Notes: a model not told the origin generated them from the letters alone. A stretch of DNA of 64,000 bases from Snodgrassella gandavensis (GCF_914768025.1 NZ_CAJZCE010000001.1:62001-126000), one strand, 5' to 3'. Shown: positions 10,078-19,861, counted from the first letter of the stretch. Program-made: numbers and translations.

Positions 10078-10553
10078 TTGGCCTGTTCCTGTTGCAGGTA
10101 TGCCTGTAATACCTGCTGTTCTGTTTCAGATAGCGGGGTATGGATAAAGGTGGCCATACCCAGAGCAAAGGGCTGATTTTCATCTTCCTGAAAGCAATGA
10201 CTACGGATAAAGGCAATTTCTCCCTCCTGCCGATAACAATGCGCACGAACATGAATTGATTGCTTGGCTGTAGGTTGTTTCAGGTAATCTATGCGCATAT
10301 CCAGTGTGGCTGTGGTTTCAAACTGTTGAAACAATGCAGCCAGTGAGCAGGCTGAGGCCATATCAACAAGCGTAGTGATTACACCACCATGAATATTGCC
10401 GCTGTCAGGGTTCTCGAGCAGCTCATCACGCCAGTCAATAGAAATGACAGGTTCATTGGAACTGCAATCCCCATAAATTTTTAACCAGCGGCAATGTGGT
10501 AAATTCAGATAATGATTAAACAGGGTTTTAAATAACCCTTGATGGGCAGGCAT
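10074..10553 (-). CDS. PaaI-type hotdog thioesterase (first of pair)
   Basis: The 159 residues show the classical PaaI motif NIHGGVITTLVDMASACS (about 53-70), in which the HGG loop and Asp/Ser of the long helix form the active site for acyl-CoA hydrolysis. The strand TATLDMRIDYLKQP follows as expected. The start ATG at 10553 has AGGA seven bases upstream. Its stop overlaps the start of the second hotdog gene. The physiological substrate cannot be read from sequence. Confidence 0.8.
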   Translation of the reverse strand: MPAHQGLFKTLFNHYLNLPHCRWLKIYGDCSSNEPVISIDWRDELLENPDSGNIHGGVITTLVDMASACSLAALFQQFETTATLDMRIDYLKQPTAKQSIHVRAHCYRQEGEIAFIRSHCFQEDENQPFALGMATFIHTPLSETEQQVLQAYLQQEQAK

Positions 10554-10611
10554 GAGCTTATCCTGATGTAAATATTAATTGTTATATTAGGGTTTTTCAC
10601 TGTGCTTGTCA

Positions 10612-11445
10612 CTATGAAGCTGATTTATTAATCAGTGTTAAATCACTGCCAGCTTCCACACCAGCAGTCTGAATGGTAATCGGTTCTTCAGTGCTGTGTT
10701 GGGTAATGTACACTAGCCCTTCCTTGGCCAGTTCCAGCACTGCGATGAAAGTAGTGACAACCATTGCCAGACTATCGTTACGGCCGAAAAGTTCGGTGAA
10801 GTAACAGTGTTGACGGGTTTGCAGATGGCGCAAAACTGCGCTCATCTGGGCGCGCACGGATAAGGTTTCTTTGACGACATTATGGCTGCGATTGTTCTGG
10901 GAGCGAGCCAGAATCGCCAGCCATGCACGAGTTAAATCTGCTACTTGCACTTGCGGTGGCTGGGTAACGGCAACCAGTTCTACGGGTAGCCATGCCCAGG
11001 CAAAATCACGCCCAGCACGAGGTAGTGCATCCAATTCGGCGGCCGCCAGTTTCATTTGTTCATAGGCAAGCAGGCGGCGTACCAGTTCGGCACGTGGATC
11101 GACTACCTCTTCCTCGCTGGCGGGCGGTGTGGGCAAAAGTAAACGGGTTTTAATTTCAATCAGTACTGCCGCCATTAACAGATATTCGGCTGTTAAATCC
11201 AGTTCGTGTTGCTGCATCTGGTGAATATAGGACAGATATTGTTCGGTTACTGTGAGCATGGGAATATCGAGTACATCAATATTCTGTTTGCGAATCAGAT
11301 ACAGCAGTAAATCCAGTGGACCTTCAAAACTCTGTAAAACGACTTGCAGGGCATCAGGCGGGATAAACAGGTCGTGCGGAATCTCGGTGACTGGCTGTCC
11401 GAAAAGCACAGCTACAGTTTTTTCCGTGGTATTTACTATACTCAT
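10612..11445 (-). CDS. scpA: Segregation and condensation protein A
   Basis: ScpA is the kleisin of the bacterial SMC-ScpAB condensin and helps chromosome segregation. The kleisin N-terminal signature is clear: FEGPLDLLLYLIRKQNIDVLDIPM, then EYLLMAAVLIEIKTRLLLP. A C-terminal winged helix ends in FIAVLELAKEGLVYITQ. I start at ATG 11445 (MSIVNTT), nine bases after the tcdA stop codon, which implies translational coupling. An in-frame ATG at 11481 or TTG at 11493 inside tcdA would lengthen it; ribosome sites are poor for all. No scpB is seen nearby. Confidence 0.92.
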   Translation of the reverse strand: MSIVNTTEKTVAVLFGQPVTEIPHDLFIPPDALQVVLQSFEGPLDLLLYLIRKQNIDVLDIPMLTVTEQYLSYIHQMQQHELDLTAEYLLMAAVLIEIKTRLLLPTPPASEEEVVDPRAELVRRLLAYEQMKLAAAELDALPRAGRDFAWAWLPVELVAVTQPPQVQVADLTRAWLAILARSQNNRSHNVVKETLSVRAQMSAVLRHLQTRQHCYFTELFGRNDSLAMVVTTFIAVLELAKEGLVYITQHSTEEPITIQTAGVEAGSDLTLINKSAS

Positions 11446-11453
11446 GTCTGCGT

Positions 11454-12236
11454 TCACTGTTTGCACAGATGTTCCAGGCATGCTTGAGTACAACGCAGGC
11501 CAAAGCTGGCCGTGACAACCATGGCAGCACCATAACCGGCACAGGACAGGCCTTGCGGAGCAGTTTGCTCGCTATGGCAGATACCAGCCTGCGGCGGTGT
11601 AATATTTTCGCTGGAATAGATGCAGGGTATATGCATTTTATCGGCTGGCTGGCGACTGAATCCATGTCGTTTACGTAATGTATAACGCATATTGGCCAGC
11701 ATGCGGTCGTTGGTGACCCGGCTTAAATCAGCACATTGAATCAGAGCGGCATTTTTTTGTCCGCCAGCGCCTCCTGAAACAATGAAAGGTTGGCGCTGTG
11801 TGATAAAGAAAGCGGCCATCGCTGCTTTTACACGCACCTGATCGATGGCGTCAATGACAAAATCAAAAGGCTGGCTGAATATCTGGCTGAGATTGTCTGT
11901 ATCTACAAAATCTTCTATGCAGGTGACCTGACATTCGGGATTAATATCGGCAATGCGTTCTGCCAGAGCTTCGACTTTAGGCTTGCCAATCAGGCTGATT
12001 AAAGCTGGTAGCTGGCGATTGATATTTGATTCGGCTACATTATCCAGATCAATCAGTGTCAGTGCACCGATGCCACTGCGCGCCAGTGCCTCTATTGCCC
12101 ATGAACCCACACCGCCCACGCCGACTACACAGACGTGTGCCGAAGCGAAACGTTGCAGGCAGTCTTCGCCGTACAAGCGTGCGATGCCACCGAAGCGGCG
12201 TTGATAGTTTGCTGAAAAATTGAATATCTGCGACAC
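11454..12236 (-). CDS. tcdA: tRNA threonylcarbamoyladenosine dehydratase
   Basis: TcdA (CsdL/YgdL) is an E1-like ATP-dependent enzyme that cyclises t6A at tRNA position 37 to ct6A. The 260 residues start with QRRFGGIARLYGE. The nucleotide-binding loop VGVGGVGSWA (38-47) comes next, followed by LIDLDNVAESNINRQ, the typical Asp and Arg of ThiF/MoeB relatives. DRMLANMRYTLRKRHGF near residue 170 is typical of TcdA. The start codon is GTG at 12236. The gene diverges from uspA and is followed closely by scpA. Confidence 0.93.
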   Translation of the reverse strand: MSQIFNFSANYQRRFGGIARLYGEDCLQRFASAHVCVVGVGGVGSWAIEALARSGIGALTLIDLDNVAESNINRQLPALISLIGKPKVEALAERIADINPECQVTCIEDFVDTDNLSQIFSQPFDFVIDAIDQVRVKAAMAAFFITQRQPFIVSGGAGGQKNAALIQCADLSRVTNDRMLANMRYTLRKRHGFSRQPADKMHIPCIYSSENITPPQAGICHSEQTAPQGLSCAGYGAAMVVTASFGLRCTQACLEHLCKQ

Positions 12237-12330
12237 GTAATAAAATCCAGAAAGCCGTTTTAAGCAGGTAGTGGTATTATACTGTATCTGCTAAGTGATT
12301 CGAATTGCTAAAAAGGTTAAGGAGAGTTTC

Positions 12331-12795
12331 ATGTATAAACATTTACTGGTGGCAGTAGATGGCAGCCATACTTCAGAAAATGCTTTGGATCATGCTATTG
12401 GTCTGGCCAAGGGTGAAGATGCAGAATTAACTGTTGTCAATGTGGCCAATCCAACTGAATATATGGCTCTGGCTCCCGAGTTTTTGCAGCATGAAAGTTA
12501 TGAAGCTGCTGCCTTGTCAGAGGGTAATACTGTACTGGATGCTGCGGTGGAAAAAGCCAAAGCTGCTTTGCCGGAAGGCAAAGTGCATCGTCATTTGCTA
12601 ATTGCCAATAAAGGGGCAAAAGAAATGGCACAAATGCTAGTTGATTATGCCGATGGGAATGGTAGCGATCTGATTATTCTGGGAACTCATGGACGTAGCG
12701 GTTTGATGCATTTACTGATGGGCAGTTTTGCAGAAACTGTTATGCGCGAAACCAATCTGCCATTATTGATTATTCGCAGTGAAACCAGCAGTTAG
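12331..12795 (+). CDS. Universal stress protein, UspA family
   Basis: The 154-residue protein starts with the UspA strand MYKHLLVAVDGS and carries the ATP-binding signature G-x2-G-x9-G-S (GTHGRSGLMHLLMGS, about 117-131). Usp proteins of this kind bind ATP and support survival under starvation or stress; the exact client is unknown. I use ATG 12331 because AAGGAGAG lies seven bases before it; the frame is open further upstream to 12295 without a ribosome site. It is a single-gene unit ending at a strong terminator. Confidence 0.92.
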   Translation: MYKHLLVAVDGSHTSENALDHAIGLAKGEDAELTVVNVANPTEYMALAPEFLQHESYEAAALSEGNTVLDAAVEKAKAALPEGKVHRHLLIANKGAKEMAQMLVDYADGNGSDLIILGTHGRSGLMHLLMGSFAETVMRETNLPLLIIRSETSS

Positions 12796-12875
12796 GGTTA
12801 ATCAGGCCATTTGGTCTGGATGAATGATTCGGCAGCAGTCAAGCTTTCGAGAATTTCTATGGGTTTCATATCAAT

Positions 12876-12914
12876 AAAAGCTGAATCTGCTTTAAAGCAG
12901 ATTCAGCTTTTTGG
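12876..12914 (+). terminator. 36-bp perfect palindrome, uspA terminator
   Basis: Bases 12876-12911 equal their own reverse complement (arms AAAAGCTGAATCTGCTTT). On the plus strand the stem ends in TTTTT, so it is a strong, probably bidirectional intrinsic terminator 80 bases after uspA. Confidence 0.85.
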
Positions 12915-13012
12915 CCGGTATTGTTGTGAATATTATGCTGGCTGTTTAACAATAAAACTACACTATTGATTTAAATAAAAGTACAGTTTTATTTCCGAAT
13001 ATACTGGCCGGG

Positions 13013-13555
13013 TTAACGGATATATTTTTTGTGAATCTCTCTGAATTGCGGGTTATTGGCACTACCTAGCCATTCAAATGCAATCATTTCACGACTAACG
13101 ATTTCACAACCGCTGGCCTGCATGCGTGCCAGCCCCAACTCAACGTCACGTTGCCGGCGAGAGCTGACTGCATCTGCAACCACAAAAACTTCGTAGCCGT
13201 GTGCACGCAAATCTAAAGCAGTCTGTAATACGCAGATATGGGCTTCTATACCAGAAATAATAATCTGGTTGGCCTGATGCAGGCTATCTTCAGTTAGTAC
13301 ACCGGCGGAAAATACGGAAAAACTCTGTTTCTGTACGATTCTGGCTTGTGGCGCGGCGGTCATGATTTCTTCTCGGGTTGCGCCAATTTTGTCTACACAG
13401 TGTTCGCTGATTAAGGTAGGAATAGCCATATCATGCGCCAGTCCAGCCAGCCATACATTATTGGCCAGCAATTCATCTGTATTATTCAAGGCTGGTAACA
13501 GACGTGTCTGTAAATCAATCATTAATACGGCGGAGCGTTTGCTGTCTATCAACAT
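13013..13555 (-). CDS. Isochorismatase-like cysteine hydrolase (YcaC type)
   Basis: The 180 residues have the isochorismatase/nicotinamidase fold: VLMIDLQTRLLPAL with catalytic Asp14, KQSFSVF with Lys76, and GIEAHICVLQTALDL with nucleophile Cys108. The closest functional type by eye is the YcaC-like amidohydrolase of unknown substrate; nicotinamidase is less likely because the typical metal-site pattern is not evident. It stands alone, upstream of slt on the same strand. Confidence 0.82.
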   Translation of the reverse strand: MLIDSKRSAVLMIDLQTRLLPALNNTDELLANNVWLAGLAHDMAIPTLISEHCVDKIGATREEIMTAAPQARIVQKQSFSVFSAGVLTEDSLHQANQIIISGIEAHICVLQTALDLRAHGYEVFVVADAVSSRRQRDVELGLARMQASGCEIVSREMIAFEWLGSANNPQFREIHKKYIR

Positions 13556-13650
13556 GGTTTGCTTTCACTAATAGTTAAGTAATCTGTATGTTAATTTTGC
13601 TGTATTTATATGCAGCTAAAAATTAGCTCAGGGTAATCCGGGTAGACTCG

Positions 13651-15522
13651 CTAGCGCGCCGGTACTGTGCCCATACGTTCTGTCAGTGTGGTGCGGGGTT
13701 CACCGAAAAGATTGGCATAATAAGTGGCATTAGCCATTACGTTTTTGACATAGGTGCGGGTTTCATCAAAGGGAATGGTTTCGGCGTAAATAGCCCCTTC
13801 CAGTGGGATATTGGCCTGCCAGCGCCGGGCACGACCCGGGCCAGCATTGTAGCCGGCTGTAGCCAGTACTTCATCAGCAAACTGGTTGCGTACATTGCTC
13901 ATATACCATGTACCCATGCGGATGTTGCCGCGCATGGTATACAGTTCGCTGCTGTCCATGCCCAGTCGTTTGGCTATATCGCGGGCTGTGGCGGGCATAA
14001 CCTGCATCAGGCCGGTAGCACCGACACTTGAGCGAGCACCGATCATGAAGCGGCTTTCCTGCCGGATTAAGCCATAAACCCATGCTGGGTCGATACCAGC
14101 CTGCTGGGCATAAGGAACAGTCAATTCTCTGAATGGGGCAGGATAGCGTAATTCATAGTTCAGTTGGCCATCCGCTTTGTCTGCGCTATAAATGCTCATT
14201 TCATAAAAACCGGTGTTTTCAGCCAGCGTTGCGGCAGCAATTTGTGTGTCATCGTTGTAATTGCGTGTGGCATAGCGCCATTCCTGTTGTGCCTGACGGC
14301 GCATTGGCCAGTTATTTTCTGCCTGTGCGGCTTTAAACAAGGTTATGGCACGATGGATATTGCCATCTGCTGCTATTTTGCTTTGTACCTGCTGGCTGCT
14401 TTTGGCTACAGTACTCTGGGTATTTGCTTTTCTGCCCAGAGCTTCTGTTGCCAGCAGGGAGTAAAAATTGCGTCCGCGTTGTGCTGTCTGCTCGAATATT
14501 TCCTGAGCCTGACTATTTTGTCCCAATGCACGATAACTGCGCGCCAGCCAATATTGCCATGTAACCTGTTGCTGGAGTGCCTGCGGCATGCTGCGAATAA
14601 TATTGCTGAGTTTTTGCCATTGCTGTAGGCGCAGGGCTGAACGGGCATACCACTCCCACATTTCATTACTCATCTGTGCCGAGTCGGCACGATCAAAATA
14701 ATTCAGCGCTTTGGCTGCATTGAGGTTATAAGCCTGTGCCAGCCCCAGTTGCGCCCAGCCAAAACCGCTTTGTTCTGTTGTCAGGCTGGCTGATAACTGT
14801 TGTAATGTAGCAGCCGCACTGTCTTTGCTGCGATTTTCTTTGTTAATTACCTGATACAGCAATGCTTCCTGTGCTCCTTGACTGCCCCCTGTGCCGCTGC
14901 CGAGTGAATCGGGTAAGGGGCTGCCCAGTGCCTGAGCCAGATTGCGTGCATTGGAAATCTGATTCAGTGCCAATAAATATCGTACACGGCGCCAGCCACT
15001 TTGCGCGCTGATTTGCTGACGGGTTGCAGCCTGTTCCAGCCAGCGGTCACACCCTTGCGGAAGATTACCTGTTTCTCTGCTCAGACTGTCTAATAAATCT
15101 GAATCATTATCTATTCCAGCCAATGCAGCATAGCAGCGTGTTTCCTGTTCACGAAAATTTTTGTCCAGTAATGCATATTGCTGGCTAAAGACAGGCCAGT
15201 TTCCGCGTTTGCCTAACTGTTGTAACCAGATATTGCGGATACTGTTACTCATTGCACTGGCTGGCTGCTGGGCAAGAAATTGTGCCGGTAACACGTCGTC
15301 CCCGTTTTTTGCAGCTTTGAGTGCATTCTGATATTGCTGGAAGCTGCCGATAACTTTATCCGGGGTTTCTGTAGCTTGGGTGCCTGGCAAAATAGCATTA
15401 CCTGTATTCTTGTTAATCGGCTGAAGAGCTACTTCTTGCTGATTGCTGCATGCTGTCATCAGAAGCAGGGCGCCTGAAATGAGGTAATGCTGTTGAAACG
15501 ACAGTTTTGATTTCAGCTTCAT
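13651..15522 (-). CDS. slt: Soluble-lytic-transglycosylase-type lipoprotein (Slt70 family)
   Basis: Slt enzymes cleave the MurNAc-GlcNAc bond of peptidoglycan and leave 1,6-anhydro ends. The product begins with MKLKSKLSF and a lipoprotein signal ending in LLLMTAC (lipid-accepting Cys25), so it is probably anchored in the outer membrane. A long alpha-helical superhelical domain follows. The C-terminal goose-lysozyme-like domain has catalytic Glu489 in RQESRFM, GLMQVMPATA and AGYNAGPGRARRW. I start at ATG 15522; an in-frame TTG at 15537 has a better ribosome site (GAAGG) and would add five residues. Confidence 0.92.
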   Translation of the reverse strand: MKLKSKLSFQQHYLISGALLLMTACSNQQEVALQPINKNTGNAILPGTQATETPDKVIGSFQQYQNALKAAKNGDDVLPAQFLAQQPASAMSNSIRNIWLQQLGKRGNWPVFSQQYALLDKNFREQETRCYAALAGIDNDSDLLDSLSRETGNLPQGCDRWLEQAATRQQISAQSGWRRVRYLLALNQISNARNLAQALGSPLPDSLGSGTGGSQGAQEALLYQVINKENRSKDSAAATLQQLSASLTTEQSGFGWAQLGLAQAYNLNAAKALNYFDRADSAQMSNEMWEWYARSALRLQQWQKLSNIIRSMPQALQQQVTWQYWLARSYRALGQNSQAQEIFEQTAQRGRNFYSLLATEALGRKANTQSTVAKSSQQVQSKIAADGNIHRAITLFKAAQAENNWPMRRQAQQEWRYATRNYNDDTQIAAATLAENTGFYEMSIYSADKADGQLNYELRYPAPFRELTVPYAQQAGIDPAWVYGLIRQESRFMIGARSSVGATGLMQVMPATARDIAKRLGMDSSELYTMRGNIRMGTWYMSNVRNQFADEVLATAGYNAGPGRARRWQANIPLEGAIYAETIPFDETRTYVKNVMANATYYANLFGEPRTTLTERMGTVPAR

Positions 15523-15569
15523 TAAGTGCTTAATCAATTTTTTTCCTTCAATTTTTCTCATAATGTAAT

Positions 15570-17075
15570 TTATTTTTTCCAGTATGCTGGTGTAAAGAGG
15601 ATAAAAACGGTAAAAATTTCCAGACGCCCAAGCAGCATAATGACGATGCATAACCACTTTTGGATATCTGAAAGGAAAGCAAAATTGTTTGTTGGGCCAA
15701 CTGCACCCAGCCCGGGGCCAGCATTGGTGATACAGCTAATTGCCGCTGTAAGTGCAGACAGAAAATCCAGCCCGCTCATCATCAGGGCAAAGCTGAATAA
15801 AATGATGGTAATCACGTATACAAACACAAAGGCCATTACTGTCAGCGCACGCCGGTCGGGAATATTGCTGCCATTGATTTTTACCATGCTGACTGCATTG
15901 GGGTGCAACATCAGCAGCATTTCACGCAGGCTGAATTTGAACAGCACAATGGCACGTACAGTTTTAATACCACCACCGGCAGAACCCCCATTGGAAAGAA
16001 TGTTCGACAAAAAAAACATCCATAATGAGGCTATTAAAGGCCATTTGGCAAAATCGGTATTAGAGTAGCCATTTGCCAGCCCGATTGAAATCAAATTAAA
16101 ACTGGTATAGCGAAATGCTTCGGCAAACGAATAAAAGCTATGCCACCACAGATACAGGCTAATGCCCAGAATACTGAAAAACAGTACACACAGCAATACC
16201 CTGACTTCTTCGTCGCGCCAGTAATAACGCAATGATCTTTTTTGTAATGCATTAAAGTGATTACTGAAGTTTATTGCACCCAGAAGGGTGGCCATGCTGA
16301 GAATAACTTCAATCGGAACTGAATTAAAATAGGAAATGCTGTTATCGTGAGTGGAAAAGCCACCGAGTGAAAACGCTGCCATGGCATGGCATACTGCATC
16401 AAACCAGCTCATGCCGGCCAGACGCAGAGCCAATAGGGTGATTATGGTGAAAAGTACATAAACACCCCATAGGCGCTTGGCCGTTTCTGAAATACGCGGC
16501 GCCATTTTGCTGTCTTTATTCACCCCCGGTATTTCAGCCTTGAATAACTGTGTGCCACCCACACCCAGCATCGGCATAATTGCCACGGCCAGTACAATAA
16601 TGCCCATACCGCCCAACCAGTTGAGCATATGGCGCCAAAAGTTTAATGATGGTGCCAGTGTGTCCAGACTGGTGATGATAGTAGCACCAGTGGTTGTCAG
16701 GCCGGAAATGGCTTCGAAATAGGCATTGGTAAAGCCCAGCCCGGGCAAGTAAATGTAAAACGGCAGACAGGCAATCAGAGCAAAGCCAATCCACAACATG
16801 AATACCAGTGTATAGCCATCACGTGGACGCAGTTCACGGTTATAACGCATGGTCAGTAACCAGGTTACTGCACATACACTCATGCTGATACCTGCAGTAA
16901 AGGCGAAGGCGGGAAACACGTGATCCATGTACAGTAAAGAGACAACTGTCGGCGCCAGTAGCAACATGGAAAACAGAAAACCGGTTTTGGCCACAATGTG
17001 CGCAGTTGGCGCAATTTTGTTGATAAAACCTGATTCCTTGTGATGCAAGGTGAAACGGTTGGTAAAGTGACTCAT
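15570..17075 (-). CDS. trkH: Trk potassium uptake membrane subunit
   Basis: TrkH is the ion-conducting subunit of the Trk K+ uptake system in the inner membrane. The 501 residues are dominated by hydrophobic helices. The pore repeats show the selectivity-loop style motifs, for example ISGLTTTGATI (about 134-144), FSLGGFSTHD (near 236) and NGGSAGGGIKT (about 364-374). The start ATG 17075 lies 12 bases after the trkA stop with AAGG upstream, so trkA and trkH are one operon. Confidence 0.95.
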   Translation of the reverse strand: MSHFTNRFTLHHKESGFINKIAPTAHIVAKTGFLFSMLLLAPTVVSLLYMDHVFPAFAFTAGISMSVCAVTWLLTMRYNRELRPRDGYTLVFMLWIGFALIACLPFYIYLPGLGFTNAYFEAISGLTTTGATIITSLDTLAPSLNFWRHMLNWLGGMGIIVLAVAIMPMLGVGGTQLFKAEIPGVNKDSKMAPRISETAKRLWGVYVLFTIITLLALRLAGMSWFDAVCHAMAAFSLGGFSTHDNSISYFNSVPIEVILSMATLLGAINFSNHFNALQKRSLRYYWRDEEVRVLLCVLFFSILGISLYLWWHSFYSFAEAFRYTSFNLISIGLANGYSNTDFAKWPLIASLWMFFLSNILSNGGSAGGGIKTVRAIVLFKFSLREMLLMLHPNAVSMVKINGSNIPDRRALTVMAFVFVYVITIILFSFALMMSGLDFLSALTAAISCITNAGPGLGAVGPTNNFAFLSDIQKWLCIVIMLLGRLEIFTVFILFTPAYWKK

Positions 17076-17087
17076 AATGATACTGCC

Positions 17088-18485
17088 TTAGGCAAAAAAG
17101 CCCAGTTTGACCTGAATCATTTTTTCCAGATCCTGAACAGCTCTGCGCCGAGCCACAAAAAAGATTACATGATCTCCATCTTCAAGTACTGTATCGTGAT
17201 GATACATAATAATTTTTTCGTTGCGCACCACGGCGCCGAAGTAACAGCCACCCGGCAGACGTAGTTGTGACATGGTGCGTCCTATTAGCTTGGAGGTATG
17301 GCGGTCACCATGCAGAACTACTTCAATTGCTTCCGCCGAACCTCGGCGCAATGGATAAACGGCCATAATATCGCCCAGATGCACGTGCGTTAAAATTGAG
17401 CCAATGGTAATCAGATGCGGAGATATCACGATATCGATGGCACTTCCCTGCAATAAGTCAACGTAACTGGAACGATTGATAATCGCCATTACGCGTTTGG
17501 CGCCAAGGTTTTTAGCCAGCATCGCTGACATGATATTATTTTCATCATCATTGGTAAGCGCACAGAAAACATCAATTTCATCAATATATTCATTTTCCAG
17601 CAGGCTTTCATCCGAGGCATTGCCTACCAGCACAAGGGTGTTGTTGAGGTTTTCTGCCAGCCATTCAGCACGGTTTTGCCTGCGCTCAATAATTTTGATA
17701 TCCAGACGTGTTTCCAGTTGTTTGGCGACGCGATAGCCAATATTACCACCGCCGGCAATCATAATCCGGCGGGTGCGTTTGTTAATTGGCCGCAGCTCGC
17801 GCATGATATTTTCAAGATAGGCAGTAGGTGTCAGAACAAACACTTCATCACCTTCCTGCAATACGGTGCTGCCGGTGGGCACAAGCAGGCGATTATTGCG
17901 GTAAATCGCGCAAATCTGGCAATCTACCCCTTCTTCCAGATGTTGCTTCAAGGTGCTGATGGGCTGATTAATCAGCATGCCTCCACTCTGGGCACGGATT
18001 ACCAACAGACGAATTTTATCGTGCGCAAAACGCAGAATTTGCAGGGCACTGGAGTGTAACAACAGGTTGACGATTTGTTCAGTTACTAGCTGCTCCGGGC
18101 TGATGGCCTCGGTAATATTGAATAGGTCCAGACTGGTTTTATAATCATTGTTACCGGTTTCAAACTCAACAAAATCACTGTATCGTACCCGGGCAATGCG
18201 GCTTGGGGTGTTGAATAAGGCATAGGCAATGCGGCAGGCGGCCATATTGGTTTCATCATTTTGGGTTAAGGCCAAAATCATGTCGGCGTCTTGAGCTCCG
18301 GCGGCAGACAATACGGACGGCCAGGCGCCATTACCCACAATTGTCTGCACATCCAGACGTTGGTTGATTTTCTGTAAGGCGTTCTCGTTGATATCAATAA
18401 TGGTAACATCATTATTGGTCATTCTGGCCAAATTGCTGGCGATGGTCGAGCCTACCTGTCCACAGCCGAGAATCAATATTTTCAC
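17088..18485 (-). CDS. trkA: Trk regulatory NAD-binding subunit
   Basis: TrkA binds NAD(H) on the cytoplasmic face and gates TrkH. The 465 residues consist of two RCK units. The first has MKILILGCGQVGSTIA with the Rossmann GxGxxG near residue 7. The second starts near residue 235 with MIAGGGNIGYRVAKQLE. Each unit is followed by a TrkA_C domain (LVPTGSTVLQEGDEVFVL and the C-terminal DTVLEDGDHVIFF). The start codon is GTG at 18485 with GAGGTG upstream. trkH follows in the same operon. Confidence 0.95.
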   Translation of the reverse strand: MKILILGCGQVGSTIASNLARMTNNDVTIIDINENALQKINQRLDVQTIVGNGAWPSVLSAAGAQDADMILALTQNDETNMAACRIAYALFNTPSRIARVRYSDFVEFETGNNDYKTSLDLFNITEAISPEQLVTEQIVNLLLHSSALQILRFAHDKIRLLVIRAQSGGMLINQPISTLKQHLEEGVDCQICAIYRNNRLLVPTGSTVLQEGDEVFVLTPTAYLENIMRELRPINKRTRRIMIAGGGNIGYRVAKQLETRLDIKIIERRQNRAEWLAENLNNTLVLVGNASDESLLENEYIDEIDVFCALTNDDENNIMSAMLAKNLGAKRVMAIINRSSYVDLLQGSAIDIVISPHLITIGSILTHVHLGDIMAVYPLRRGSAEAIEVVLHGDRHTSKLIGRTMSQLRLPGGCYFGAVVRNEKIIMYHHDTVLEDGDHVIFFVARRRAVQDLEKMIQVKLGFFA

Positions 18486-18852
18486 GTTATTTACATCACC
18501 TCAGTGGTAATCTTCAGCATTGTAGCCTGTGTACTCTCAGGTGCAAATATTGGTGTAAAACCGCTACACAACTTTAATTTTATTATATGATTGAATATGC
18601 TATATGCGTTATTGGCCTGACTGAGGGGTTGAGGTTTAAATATATGAATTTTATCAAGATTAAAAGGATATTGAGCCATGTTGATACTACAGGGAGGTGA
18701 TAATCATCTTGCAGAGTTTTTATTTTGTTAAACAATGTGCGAATAAATTAATTTAATACAATATAATAAAACTATGTTTTACATTTATGGCTGAATATAA
18801 AACCATAAGAAGTGATAATTTTTTTTAATTAGTTTTTAACCGTGGATAAATT
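18486..18852. other. Intergenic region between divergent trkA and M48 protease genes
   Basis: This 367-bp AT-rich region lies between two divergent genes and must hold both promoters. I see TATAAT-like clusters around 18760-18775 but no convincing -35 pairing. A 62-codon minus-strand frame here has no recognisable features and I do not call it. Confidence 0.5.
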
Positions 18853-19749
18853 ATGTATTTAATCAGGCTGCAACCGAAATTAATAACTCTGGCGGCAATT
18901 TATTTGGCACTGGGTGGTTGTGCTCAGGTAGCTGATGTAATGGGTTATGATACACAAACGCTTAATGCTAGCGCGGCTAAAAGCTATACCCAAATGATGG
19001 GACAGGCCAAGGCTGAAGGTGCGATTGAAACCAATACACCCGTGGCCAGACGTGTACGTGCCGTTTTTCAGCGTCTGGTACCGTATGCCAATGCTGCCAA
19101 TCAGACAGGTGTGCCATTTGACTGGCAGCTTAATGTTATTCGCAGCGATGTACCTAATGCTTTTGCCATGCCGGGTGGCAAAATGGTGGTTTATACTGGT
19201 ATTGTTGAGCGTCTGAATCTCAGTGATGATGAAATCGCGGCGATTGTGGGCCATGAGATGACTCATGCTCTACAGGAACACAGTAAAAAAGCCGCAGGGC
19301 AGCAAATCCTCACCAGTACTGCTCTTGAACTGGGCAGTGCTGCGTTGCAGTCAAAAACTGGTGTTAGTCCGGACCGTGCGGGGCTCTATAAAGATATATT
19401 AAATCAGTATGGCCTGACTCTGCCTTATTCACGTCATCGGGAAAATCAGGCTGATGCCGGTGGCTTGCAATTAATGGCACAGGCAGGATATGACCCGCAT
19501 GCAGCCATTACAGTATGGGAAAAAATGAATAAGGTTTTTGGCAATAATAGTAGTACGAGCCTGTTAACTACCCATCCAAGTAATGATGCGCGCATTACGG
19601 CACTGAAAAAAATGTTACCTGAAGTATTACCCGTTTATGAACAGGCTAAACAAAATAATATCACGCGGCAAAAGCCAGATGTCAGCGCAGGATACTCAGG
19701 AGCCAATAATGTTCGCAAAAGCACAGCCAAAAAGAAAAATCGTTCCTGA
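18853..19749 (+). CDS. M48-family metalloprotease lipoprotein
   Basis: The 298-residue protein has a lipoprotein signal ending in LALGGC (Cys23). Its zinc-protease motif is HEMTHALQEH (His134, Glu135, His138), and the third ligand is in RENQADAGG. It resembles LoiP/YcaL and the protease part of BepA, which degrade misassembled outer-membrane proteins in the periplasm. The C-terminus is basic (KSTAKKKNRS). It stands alone between trkA and a terminator at 19836. The substrate is inferred only from the family. Confidence 0.9.
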   Translation: MYLIRLQPKLITLAAIYLALGGCAQVADVMGYDTQTLNASAAKSYTQMMGQAKAEGAIETNTPVARRVRAVFQRLVPYANAANQTGVPFDWQLNVIRSDVPNAFAMPGGKMVVYTGIVERLNLSDDEIAAIVGHEMTHALQEHSKKAAGQQILTSTALELGSAALQSKTGVSPDRAGLYKDILNQYGLTLPYSRHRENQADAGGLQLMAQAGYDPHAAITVWEKMNKVFGNNSSTSLLTTHPSNDARITALKKMLPEVLPVYEQAKQNNITRQKPDVSAGYSGANNVRKSTAKKKNRS

Positions 19750-19835
19750 AATTAACTTAATCAGCATAATTGCATAGAAGTAGCTGATTGAAATCATAAA
19801 TCTTCATGTTAAATTTAGCTTTTTATATTTGTATG

Positions 19836-19861
19836 GCAGCCTGTTACAGGCTGCTTTTATT
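19836..19861 (+). terminator. Terminator after M48 protease gene
   Basis: GCAGCCTGT and ACAGGCTGC form a tight 8-9 bp stem (19836-19854) followed by TTTTATTTT. The arm is one base away from the uptake-like 12-mers seen elsewhere in the window. Confidence 0.8.

Noticed and set aside
9646-10553. One hotdog gene split by a frameshift
   Set aside because: Each part has its own HGG motif, start and ribosome site, so they are two separate paralogues.
14164-14628. 154-codon plus-strand frame within slt
   Set aside because: Hydrophobic, Cys-rich antisense shadow of the transglycosylase gene.
18491-18679. 62-codon minus-strand ORF upstream of trkA
   Set aside because: No ribosome site or family features; lies in a promoter region.
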